DNA from: Akkermansia muciniphila
GTDB lineage: Bacteria > Verrucomicrobiota > Verrucomicrobiia > Verrucomicrobiales > DEV007
Length of the DNA stretch: 34,483 nucleotides
Assembly (NCBI GenBank): GCA_945883495.1
Contig: CAMCXS010000062.1
Span: 1 to 34,483 of the forward strand
Reading direction: 5' to 3'
The position numbers and the translations under genes are program-made. This document shows positions 25,214 to 32,350 of the stretch, in pieces. Within the stretch, counting starts at the first letter, position 1. Every line of letters begins with the position of its first letter. The notes beneath the pieces are model-generated. The model saw nothing but the letters and a program-made list of their open reading frames with translations. It did no database searches and had not been told where the DNA came from.

Positions 25214-28200
25214 ATGACCCCCGCCATCAACCGCCATGACCTTCTCCCCGGGACCATTCCCGTGCTGCTCCTGGCCTCGGTGGCTCTGGGCATCCTCTTT
25301 GTTTGGTGGTTGGCCTATCGAATTACGGGAGAACGCACCCAGGGCATCCCTGGCCTGATTTTCCGCGCCGTCCGCGTCGCGCTGGGCTCGGCGGCCATCT
25401 GGCTGGCGTGGCAAGTCCTCGGCCGGTTCTTCCTCTTGGAAACGAGTTGGCCCCTTTGGCTCTGCGCCCTTCTCGGCGGACTCTCGTTTGAGGTCATCCA
25501 GTGGCTCTACCGGTTCGAGCGAGCCTTCGTCACTCCCGGTCGCGGCCGCACCCTGCTCGCCCTTCGCCTAGGCGCCCTCGCCACACTCCTCGTCATCCTG
25601 GTGCAACCCGTCCTCTCCCGGATGACCGAACGCGAGATCAGCCGCGAGGTCGTCGTCGTGGTCGATGACTCGGAATCGATGCAGCTCGTCGATCAGCAAA
25701 ACACGTTGAGCGGCCAACTCGCCGTCGCCAAACTCTTCGCCCCGGAAGCTCTCGCAAATCGCCCCGATCTCCAGCCGCTCCTGCGCTCCGTCCGCGCCTG
25801 GCAAGCCGAACTCGCCGGCCAACGCCAAGCCCTGGCCGCCCCCTCTGGCGCCGATCCCGGCCTCCTCGAACAACTCGTCCAAAGCCACGCCACCAATCTT
25901 TCCAGCTCCTTGGATTCGATCCGCCCCAAGCTCGGGGAATCGATCAATGTCCTCAAAACCGCCGCCGCCGCCGCGCACGGAGACGGCAACCTGCTCCGCC
26001 AAGTCGAGGACCTCCAACGCCCCTTCCAAGAGCAACTCCCCCGCGCCCTCGACGAAGCCCGCCGCCAGGTCGACGCCAAAAACCACCTCGCTGTCACCGG
26101 CCAACTCCAAGCCGCCGAAGACCAACTCTCCATGGTACTCCGCCAGCTGCCCCTCCTCATCGGCCAACTCGACGAAGCCTTTTACCGCAATCTCCCCACC
26201 GATCAACGCGACCGCATCGACAAAGCCGCCGCCCAACCCCGGGCGGAAATCGCGCGCCGCTCCCTGCTCCAGCCCGATGCCGCCGGACGGTCGGTGCTCG
26301 ATGCCCTCAAGGAACGCTACTCCGTCCGCTTCGTCCGCTTCGGCCACGACGTCGCGGATTTCGACGGCGAATCCTGGCTCACCGGAGGAACCCCGCTCAC
26401 GCCCGAAGCCGATGTCACCCACTTCCGCCAGACCACCGATCTCACCGCCGCGCTCGAGGACGCGATCGCCAAAGTCCCCTCGGAAGCCCTGGGGGGCGTG
26501 CTTCTCCTCACCGACGGCCGCCACAACGCCGAAATCCCCGCCGAAGACGCCGCCCGCCAACTCGGCGCCCAAGGTTCCCCGCTTTGCGCGGTGACGATCG
26601 GCAGCTCGATCGGCCCCCGCGATGCCTCGGTCCTCCGCGTCACCGCCCCGCAATCCATCTACCTCGGCGACCGCGTCGGCGTCCGGGCGGAGGTGAAACT
26701 CGACGGCCTCCAAGGGCAGAAAGTCCGCGCCCAACTCTTCGCCGGGGACAAGGCCGTGGCCGAGGAATTCGTCTCCGTCCCGGAATCCCAATACCGCACC
26801 GAACTCCGCTTTTCCCACGCCCCGCCGGAAAAAGGCATCCTCGATTACCGGGTCGAGTTGGAACCGATCCAGGGCGAGCTCTTCTCCAACAACAATCGTT
26901 GGGATTTCAAATGCGCCGTCACCGACGACCGGACCAACGTCCTCCTCGTCGATAACTTCCCGCGTTGGGAGTTCCGCTACCTGCGCAACCTCTTCTACGG
27001 CCGGGACAAATCCGTGCACCTCCAATACGTCCTCCTCAACCCGGACAAAATCACCGGACAGGACGATCGCCCCTCGATCCCCGCCTCCGCCGCTCGCCCC
27101 TTCGGCGCCGCCGAGGCCACCCGGCTCCCCGAGAACGCCGCCGAGTGGCGCAAGTTCGACGCCATCATCATCGGGGATGTCCCGCCCGCCGCCATCGACG
27201 ACGCCACCTGGCGCGCCATCCGCCAAGCGGTCGCGGAACGCGGCAGCCTCCTCGTCTTCGTCGCTGGTCCGCGTTACCTCCCCAATCAGCAGCAAAACGC
27301 CACCTTTGCCGATCTCCTTCCCGTTGCCCGTCCGGACGCGACCTCAGAAGTCGCCTCCGAAGCGTTCCGAGTCGAATTGACTCAAGCCGGCCACACCAGC
27401 CCCATCCTTCAGCAGTCCCTGAGCGGCTCCAGCAACCGGCAAATCTGGGCCAGCATGCCTTCCCTCCCCTGGCGTTCCACGCCCGGCGCCATCAAAGAGG
27501 GGGCGGAAGTCTTGGCCTACGCCGTCCCCGAGTCCGCCCCATCGCTCGACGCCACCAATTCCTTCTCCGGAGCCCCCGGGGACGTCGAAGCCGCCCTCGA
27601 ACAACTCGCCCGCCAGAAGGAATTCGAAAAGAAGAACGCCCTCCTCGTCACCCATCGCTTCGGCTTGGGCCGGGTTGTCCTCCTCAACTTCGACAGCACT
27701 TGGCGCTTCCGTTACGGGATTGGCGATACCTACCACCACAAATTCTGGGGCCAACTCCTCCGTTGGGGCACCGGGGAAAACCTCCGCTCCGGCGGCGAAT
27801 TCGTCCGCCTGGGCACGGATCAACTCTCCTACACGCCCAACTCCCCGATTCAAGTCAGCGCCCGCGTCCTCGATCGCAACCTCCAACCCGTGACCGGCGG
27901 CGGCATCTACGTCAGCCTCTTCCGCGGCACCCAGCGCCTGCAACGCCAGCAGATGACCTATCGCGAGGGCTCCAACGGCATGTTCGACTGCTCCCTCGAC
28001 CCGATCGCCACGGAAGGGGATTACAAACTCGTCCTCGAAGGTGGCCCCGTGGAGCGCGCCCGGCAAGAGTCCGGCCTCAGCTCCATCGAAACGCCCCTGA
28101 TCATCTCCCGCACCCGCAGCCCGGTCGAATTCGCCGAACTCACGGCCGATCACGATTCCCTGGCCCAACTCACCCAACTAGCCGGCGGCAGCTTGGCCTC

Positions 28201-28363
28201 GCTCACCGACGTCCACGGCCTGATCGACCGCTTCGGCGCACCCAAAGAAATCCTGCAGGAACGTCAGGATCTCAAGCTCTGGGACAAATGGCCCCTGCTC
28301 GTCCTCTTCCTGGCCTTCATCGGCCTCGAGTGGATCCTGCGTCGCAACGCTGGGCTGAGCTGA
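25214..28363 (+). CDS. Membrane protein with vWA and class I glutamine amidotransferase-like domains
   Basis: The 1049-residue protein starts with four membrane segments (near residues 15-37, 53-75, 79-99, 113-133). A vWA domain follows, whose MIDAS motif DDSES is at 151-155 (Asp151, Ser153, Ser155). Between this strand and the rest of the domain is a helical, Leu/Gln-rich insert of roughly 200 residues. The vWA fold resumes at RYSVRFVRFGHD and LLLTDGRHNAE. Ig/CARDB-like strands come next, then a GATase1-like region (TNVLLVDNFPRWEFRYLRNL; FDAIIIGDVPPAAIDD), and a last membrane helix at the C-terminus. BatA-type proteins of Verrucomicrobia and Planctomycetes share this plan, often beside MoxR ATPases; none is in the window. 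The final 90 bases are duplicated at 30383-30472. Confidence 0.88.
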   Translation: MTPAINRHDLLPGTIPVLLLASVALGILFVWWLAYRITGERTQGIPGLIFRAVRVALGSAAIWLAWQVLGRFFLLETSWPLWLCALLGGLSFEVIQWLYRFERAFVTPGRGRTLLALRLGALATLLVILVQPVLSRMTEREISREVVVVVDDSESMQLVDQQNTLSGQLAVAKLFAPEALANRPDLQPLLRSVRAWQAELAGQRQALAAPSGADPGLLEQLVQSHATNLSSSLDSIRPKLGESINVLKTAAAAAHGDGNLLRQVEDLQRPFQEQLPRALDEARRQVDAKNHLAVTGQLQAAEDQLSMVLRQLPLLIGQLDEAFYRNLPTDQRDRIDKAAAQPRAEIARRSLLQPDAAGRSVLDALKERYSVRFVRFGHDVADFDGESWLTGGTPLTPEADVTHFRQTTDLTAALEDAIAKVPSEALGGVLLLTDGRHNAEIPAEDAARQLGAQGSPLCAVTIGSSIGPRDASVLRVTAPQSIYLGDRVGVRAEVKLDGLQGQKVRAQLFAGDKAVAEEFVSVPESQYRTELRFSHAPPEKGILDYRVELEPIQGELFSNNNRWDFKCAVTDDRTNVLLVDNFPRWEFRYLRNLFYGRDKSVHLQYVLLNPDKITGQDDRPSIPASAARPFGAAEATRLPENAAEWRKFDAIIIGDVPPAAIDDATWRAIRQAVAERGSLLVFVAGPRYLPNQQQNATFADLLPVARPDATSEVASEAFRVELTQAGHTSPILQQSLSGSSNRQIWASMPSLPWRSTPGAIKEGAEVLAYAVPESAPSLDATNSFSGAPGDVEAALEQLARQKEFEKKNALLVTHRFGLGRVVLLNFDSTWRFRYGIGDTYHHKFWGQLLRWGTGENLRSGGEFVRLGTDQLSYTPNSPIQVSARVLDRNLQPVTGGGIYVSLFRGTQRLQRQQMTYREGSNGMFDCSLDPIATEGDYKLVLEGGPVERARQESGLSSIETPLIISRTRSPVEFAELTADHDSLAQLTQLAGGSLASLTDVHGLIDRFGAPKEILQERQDLKLWDKWPLLVLFLAFIGLEWILRRNAGLS
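28274..28363 (+). repeat. Direct repeat copy 1 (3' end of vWA gene)
   Basis: These 90 bases encode the C-terminal membrane helix and stop codon of the vWA protein. They recur at 30383-30472 with three differences (AA to CC near the left end, G to C near the right end). The copies flank the ATPase-nuclease cassette in direct orientation, as attL/attR do when an element inserts at the 3' end of a gene and restores it. No integrase gene lies between them. Confidence 0.93.
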
Positions 28364-28463
28364 GCCGGTTGATTGACGAGAGACGAATGACGATTTTTGG
28401 TTTCCGATCCGATCCAACCTCAACAATCGTCAACCGGACCTCGTCCCTCCGTCCCTCGTAGCC

Positions 28464-28479
28464 ACGCCGCTTCCGGCGT
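28464..28479. terminator. Hairpin downstream of vWA gene
   Basis: ACGCCG-CTTC-CGGCGT forms a perfect 6-bp stem with a 4-base loop about 100 bases after the vWA stop codon. No U-tract follows directly, although TCTTCCTTC comes next. It may end the vWA transcript or belong to a dispersed repeat. Confidence 0.35.
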
Positions 28480-28523
28480 AGTCTTCCTTCGGCACCGAGC
28501 CGCGTCCGTAATCGGAGCTTAGG

Positions 28524-28551
28524 TCCAACTTACTGAAGAGCGTAAGTTGGA
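28524..28551. repeat. Perfect inverted repeat, 10-bp arms
   Basis: TCCAACTTAC (28524-28533) and GTAAGTTGGA (28542-28551) are exact inverted copies around the 8-base loop TGAAGAGC. It lies in the noncoding stretch between the vWA gene and the nuclease-like gene. It can act as a terminator for the minus-strand cassette, or be the core of a palindromic intergenic repeat. Confidence 0.75.
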
Positions 28552-28576
28552 TCTGTGATCTGACCGTTCTGGTATC

Positions 28577-28591
28577 GATCCCGATCCCGAT
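28577..28591. repeat. Short hexamer repeat (GATCCC)2
   Basis: Two GATCCC units plus GAT follow a TATC start, close to the (GATTCC) array at 32045. It looks like a remnant of the same microsatellite family that recurs on the other side of the cassette. Confidence 0.6.
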
Positions 28592-28633
28592 TTCAGCGAG
28601 CATGCCCCCCCCCGCTCCTTTCACAAGACTCGC

Positions 28634-29074
28634 TCAATCATCCGTGAGCTCATGTCTACCAACCTGTGCCATCACTCGAGTCTCCGCATTCCAGCGCTTT
28701 TTCAGCTGAGTCTGCCGGTTCTGATAGCCCGTCCTTTCCTTCGGAACTTGCGGGTACTTGGAGCAAACGATGAAGCACCAGATCTGCGGTCGAAGGTGGG
28801 GTGCTGTTTCCACCAACTGTGGAATGCTCGCCTCCAACTGATCAAATGCCGCCATCACCTTCCTGCCCTTCAATTCCACGAAGTGATGACGGTTCTTCCA
28901 ATCACGCACGAGGTAGTCGCATCGCTTCCCTTGCATCGGAACACATTTATCGATCTGAATCTTCTCGGCAATCCGCTCCGCCGATTTGTGAAAGATCATT
29001 TTGCGGTGATTCTCCTCACAGACCAACTCCGCCCCTTGATGCTCTTCGATGCACTTTCGCGGAATATCGATCAT
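28634..29074 (-). CDS. Small PD-(D/E)xK nuclease-like protein, partner of ATPase
   Basis: The 146-residue protein has an arrangement typical of the PD-(D/E)xK nuclease core: Glu33 in an N-terminal helix, Asp53 (CDYLV), then Glu67-Leu-Lys69 in HHFVELKG, and Gln78 in FDQLEASI. The stretch PQIWCFIVCSKYPQVP gives the next core strand. The C-terminal third is basic (KKRWNAETR) and could bind nucleic acid. Its ATG overlaps the ATPase stop by 4 bases, so the two proteins are made together and probably form one complex. I do not recognise a named family; the nuclease assignment rests on the motif pattern alone. Confidence 0.7.
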   Translation of the reverse strand: MIDIPRKCIEEHQGAELVCEENHRKMIFHKSAERIAEKIQIDKCVPMQGKRCDYLVRDWKNRHHFVELKGRKVMAAFDQLEASIPQLVETAPHLRPQIWCFIVCSKYPQVPKERTGYQNRQTQLKKRWNAETRVMAQVGRHELTDD

Positions 29075-30309
29075 ATGACGGCGGCTGGAAGCAAGGACAA
29101 GAGATCGTTAAACTGATCCGCAATCGTATCCGAGGTTTGGTCAATCGCATCTGCTTGGATCAAACCCGTCTCCTCATCAATGATCGACCGGCAACCGGAA
29201 CGATCCATGTAAAAGACACCCACATCTTTGGGATCGAGCGCCCGGTCTTCTGGCACGAATGAGGCCAGTCTGCCGCGGTCAACCCCGGGCTCCTGATACA
29301 ACTGGCCGGCCAGCAATAGATTGTTTAGCGCCGTCAGGAGATAAGGGCTGTGGCTCGTGATGAACATGCGGGTCTCACCACGCGACGCACGGAAGGCCAA
29401 GCTGATCAATTCCGTCATCAAGCGCTGAGACTCGGGAAATAAATGCGCTTCCGGCTCTTCAATGAAAAGAGTGTCCGCGCGAACTCGTCCCTCGCAACAA
29501 CGTTCCAAGTACAGAGATAGCGGATGCGCCTCTTGCTGGCCAGAGCTCCAAAAGCGAGCTGCTACTCTCCGCCCATCTCTGGTGACGATTGCGTCCTCAT
29601 GATTCTCCCGGACATAGTCGCCATCCAAAATGGCACGCACCAGATGCGCTGCTTCCAACGCCTCAAATGAATTTGGCCTCGGCAGCTTCGGCCGTTTTTT
29701 GAGTAGACCTAAGGCAAACCCAAATCGGGAGACAAATGGGTCGAAGCTCTCGCTCTTGAAGAAGGTAGCGGCATTCTGTTCGATGAGAGAGTAAACCGCC
29801 CGGGCCGCAGGGATGAATTGGGATCCACTCGGGAGACTGGGAATGCACCGTGAAAGCCGACGTATCGCCATGCCCAGAGATTCCTCCGAGGGTTCACCAA
29901 GACCAGCTCCCGGCCCATTCGATAACAAGCCGACCACATCGCGGTACGGCTTCTGAACCTCCGGAGGAAGATGCACCGCCCAAAGGTCAGAAGGCTCGGC
30001 AGCTAGGCTAATTGAAAGGTTCTCTACAGAATCATATTGAATCGCAGCTTTACCGGCCGCCCCCAGATATTCGTACGCGTATGAAGCAAGAGAACGCTGC
30101 AAATCTCCCTCGCCGTCGGCCTCCTGCTCTGCCAGCCAGACCAACTCTTTGGGGATCGACTTCAGCGTGAACAAAACCTTGGCCACCAGACTCTTCCCAA
30201 CGCTATTCGGACCGATCAGCACGGTGAACGGCTTAACCTCCAGCTCAAGCCGCTCAATCCCGGCAAACCGGTTGATGATCACCCGTTCGCTCTGGTTCCT
30301 CTCCGTCAT
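29071..30309 (-). CDS. AAA15/OLD-like ATPase (no TOPRIM domain)
   Basis: The 412-residue ATPase has an ABC/SMC-type site: Walker A GPNSVGKS at residues 33-40, a signature-like SSGQQ at 255-259, Walker B LFIEEP at 281-286 with the catalytic Glu pair, and the switch His320 in TSHSPYLL. The opening IINRFAGIERLELEVKPFTV and the closing GVFYMDRSGCRSIIDEETGL are typical of the AAA15/AAA21 group. It ends there, without the TOPRIM nuclease domain of OLD or GajA proteins. The partner encoded in overlap is a PD-(D/E)xK-like protein. ATPases of this group act as sensors in several phage-defence systems, which suggests that role here (inference). Confidence 0.88.
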   Translation of the reverse strand: MTERNQSERVIINRFAGIERLELEVKPFTVLIGPNSVGKSLVAKVLFTLKSIPKELVWLAEQEADGEGDLQRSLASYAYEYLGAAGKAAIQYDSVENLSISLAAEPSDLWAVHLPPEVQKPYRDVVGLLSNGPGAGLGEPSEESLGMAIRRLSRCIPSLPSGSQFIPAARAVYSLIEQNAATFFKSESFDPFVSRFGFALGLLKKRPKLPRPNSFEALEAAHLVRAILDGDYVRENHEDAIVTRDGRRVAARFWSSGQQEAHPLSLYLERCCEGRVRADTLFIEEPEAHLFPESQRLMTELISLAFRASRGETRMFITSHSPYLLTALNNLLLAGQLYQEPGVDRGRLASFVPEDRALDPKDVGVFYMDRSGCRSIIDEETGLIQADAIDQTSDTIADQFNDLLSLLPAAVI

Positions 30310-30382
30310 CAGAAACCCTTCGCTGATTCACCCTCTGACGTCCAGAGCGGACCGCCCAAAGAAACTACAGGAAAGGGGCGTT

Positions 30383-30472
30383 AAGCTCTGGGACCCATGG
30401 CCCCTGCTCGTCCTCTTCCTGGCCTTCATCGGCCTCGAGTGGATCCTGCGTCGCAACGCTGGGCTCAGCTGA
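30383..30472 (+). repeat. Direct repeat copy 2 (partial vWA gene 3' end)
   Basis: This is the second copy of the last 29 codons and stop of the vWA gene, 87 of 90 bases identical to 28274-28363. It is a stranded fragment with no start of its own and 73 bases from the ATPase start on the left. It marks the right edge of a 2.1-kb insertion. Confidence 0.93.
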
Positions 30473-30505
30473 ACCGCGCCGGGGTCAGCGTTCGCAGGGC
30501 CACGT

Positions 30506-30622
<117 letters not shown>

Positions 30623-30755
30623 CGTCGGCTTCCCCCCGAACCGCGCCCTGATTTCCGAGAGACGAATGACGATCTTTGATCTCCGATCCGAGCCTGGCTT
30701 GGGAAGCCTGGGAGAAGGCGATTGTGGATTGAAGGTCGTGCGCTACAATGGACCG

Positions 30756-30941
30756 GTGAGCACGATCGCGGAAATCGAAGCGGCCATCGGGAAACTGGCA
30801 CCAGCGGAGCAGATGCAATTGCTCCGTGACTTGCCCACGCTCTTGTCTCCAGAGTTGCAAGACCTGGAGTGGTTGCAGGCGGCGGAGCCATCGTTTGCGT
30901 TTTGGGAAAACGAGGAGGATGCCGTTTACGATGAGCTTTGA
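30756..30941 (+). CDS. Putative antitoxin of MazF/PemK-type pair
   Basis: The 61-residue acidic protein is helical and begins at a GTG. The start is placed there because the helix TIAEIEAAIGKLAPAEQMQL opens directly after it, as in small antitoxins with an N-terminal IAEIExAIxxLxxxE pattern. The C-terminal half (EPSFAFWENEEDAVYDEL) is acidic and would wrap the toxin. The last 11 bases overlap the toxin gene, which is the usual order for antitoxin-toxin operons. An in-frame start at 30666 is possible but lies inside a dispersed repeat. Confidence 0.75.
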   Translation: MSTIAEIEAAIGKLAPAEQMQLLRDLPTLLSPELQDLEWLQAAEPSFAFWENEEDAVYDEL

Positions 30942-31287
30942 TCAGGGAGGGGTCGTCCTGGTTCCGTTTCCCTTCACGGATCTTACCTCCAGCAAACAAC
31001 GACCGGGGCTGATCCTCCGGAGCGATCGCCTGGAACCGGATTTGGTGGTTTGCGCCATTACTTCCCAGATCAGCTTGCCTTTGTCTGCGGCGGAGTTCGT
31101 GGTCCCAAACCAGGAGTTGGCGTATTGGAGGTTGCCCAAACCGTCCAAGGTGAAGCTGGCCAAACTGTTCACCGTTCACCCTTCCCTCATCCGCAAGAAG
31201 ATCGGCTACGTTCCGGTCCGCACGCTCGAACGTGTTCTGGAACAAGTCCGGGCTTTGTTCGAGCTGGAATCGAGCGGGCAATTCTAA
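30931..31287 (+). CDS. MazF/PemK family endoribonuclease toxin
   Basis: The 118-residue protein has the MazF/PemK fold signature: GGVVLVPFPFTDLTSSKQRP with GLIL, then VVCAITSQISLPL, and a long LPKPSKVKLAKLFTVHPSLI segment followed by the C-terminal helix RTLERVLEQVRALFEL. These toxins cleave mRNA at short sites. AGGAGG lies 12 bases before the ATG at 30931; an in-frame ATG at 30919 is too close to it. It overlaps the antitoxin by 11 bases and probably shares its autoregulated promoter. The pair sits in the accessory zone beside the ATPase-nuclease cassette. Confidence 0.9.
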   Translation: MSFDQGGVVLVPFPFTDLTSSKQRPGLILRSDRLEPDLVVCAITSQISLPLSAAEFVVPNQELAYWRLPKPSKVKLAKLFTVHPSLIRKKIGYVPVRTLERVLEQVRALFELESSGQF

Positions 31288-31304
31288 CGGCGGATGACTC
31301 AGGC

Positions 31305-31322
31305 CGGTTCCGGCTGGAACCG
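31305..31322. terminator. Hairpin after toxin gene
   Basis: CGGTTCC-GGCT-GGAACCG is a perfect 7-bp stem with a 4-base loop, 18 bases after the toxin stop codon. A T-run (GATTTTTTG) comes about 20 bases later, too far for a textbook intrinsic terminator, but the position suits transcript ending. Confidence 0.5.
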
Positions 31323-31467
31323 ATCGGTCTGTGGCGCGGATTTGATTTTTTGAAGGTTGGCGCGTTTTCGAGCGACCGCCTTTTTCTCCGTCGGTGGTAT
31401 GATCATCGCATGGCGGCAAGGTTCCGCGGCCGGTCACGGCTCCAAGATGGAACGCTTCCGCGTCCCG

Positions 31468-31485
31468 GCTCGTGCTCGTGCTCGT
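31468..31485. repeat. Short hexamer repeat (GCTCGT)3
   Basis: Three units of GCTCGT repeat here, the same hexamer as in the arrays at 30506 and 31996. The sequence from the toxin stop to this point holds no credible gene. Confidence 0.85.
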
Positions 31486-31634
31486 CGCGCGGGTTGATCG
31501 TTGATGGTTGATGGGCGGAGATCGCTTCAAACTGGCCACTGTGTCCTTGTCCGATGCATGAAGTGCTGAGACTTGTCCTGACCTTTACCTAAAAGTTGGT
31601 AACCATGGTGAGGGCGGATAATCATGACTCCAAT

Positions 31635-31845
31635 AGGCCCGACGGGCCGGGACATGATAGCCCAGGGCTAAGCGAGGAACGAGCGGCGCCCTGGGTTTGC
31701 ACCCGATCTGAACAAAGCCCTGCAAGGGCGAGACAACGCTTGTCCCGCACTTGCAGCGCGGTTGCAAAATTCAACGTCCACCCAGGCCTGCGGTCGCCTT
31801 CGGCTCCCTTCGACCTGGGCTATCTTATCCCGGCCCTCTGGGCCT
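31635..31845. mobile_element. MITE-like element with 34-bp imperfect inverted ends
   Basis: The left end (31635-31668, AGGCCC at its outer edge, TAGCCCAGG within) and the right end (31812-31845) are inverted copies matching at 28 of 34 positions by my alignment. The interior has smaller inverted pieces such as GCCCTGCAAGGGC. There is no gene inside; translated frames look spurious. Similar GC-rich palindromic units with AGGCCC, GCCCAGGG and GCCCT-AAGGGC motifs are, from memory, dispersed in verrucomicrobial and planctomycete genomes. Confidence 0.75.
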
Positions 31846-31994
31846 AAAAAACAAGCAAAACTTGTGGGTAAAGCTCAGGACTCGTCTCAGCCTTCCCGCC
31901 CGAAGCTTGCTGAGGTGCGTCAACCGTTCCAAACCGTCGGCAAGCCTCCTCTGGAAAGCGGCGACAGTCGCGCGCAGTCCACGCCGAATCGGCA

Positions 31995-32074
<80 letters not shown>

Positions 32075-32350
32075 GGCCAGGACGCATCGTCCGGTAGGGC
32101 GCTTGGTCCCACTTACCATTCTGTGTCATTCCGAAGCCTTCTGCTCCACGGGCTCGATTTCAAATCCAATCGAGGGTGTCATGCATTGTCTCGAAGCCTC
32201 GCGCACCCAATTTGTCACGTTCTGTCATGCGCGGGGCGAGGGTTCGCGGGGGCGGGTCCTGCTCGTCGATCAGATCAAAGTCCTCGTCCGGGAACATTTC
32301 GTTTCGGTGCTCGTAGTTGTCGCCTGGTCAGACCAACGACAAGCAATGAA
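32075..32350. other. Intergenic stretch, no supported gene
   Basis: Between the hexamer array and the stop codon of the large unknown gene I see no supported gene. A 45-codon minus-strand frame (32160-32297) ends LGARGFETMHDTLDWI, which looks protein-like but is too short to call. It may be the relic of a decayed gene. Confidence 0.5.

Noticed and set aside
25568-27295. 575-codon open frame on minus strand antisense to the vWA gene
   Set aside because: Its composition (long Gly/Glu/Asp/Val runs) is what GC-rich antisense of a real gene gives; the plus frame has clear membrane, vWA and GATase-like motifs.
30149-30472. 107-codon plus frame ending in the duplicated vWA tail
   Set aside because: It reads antisense to the ATPase gene and joins the 29-codon duplicated fragment by chance; no membrane protein start or ribosome site.
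31585-31767. 60-codon minus frame inside the MITE-like element
   Set aside because: Such frames arise from the repeat sequence itself; no protein features.
32160-32297. 45-codon minus-strand frame with a protein-like end
   Set aside because: Too short, no clear ribosome site and no recognised family; kept only as a possible relic.
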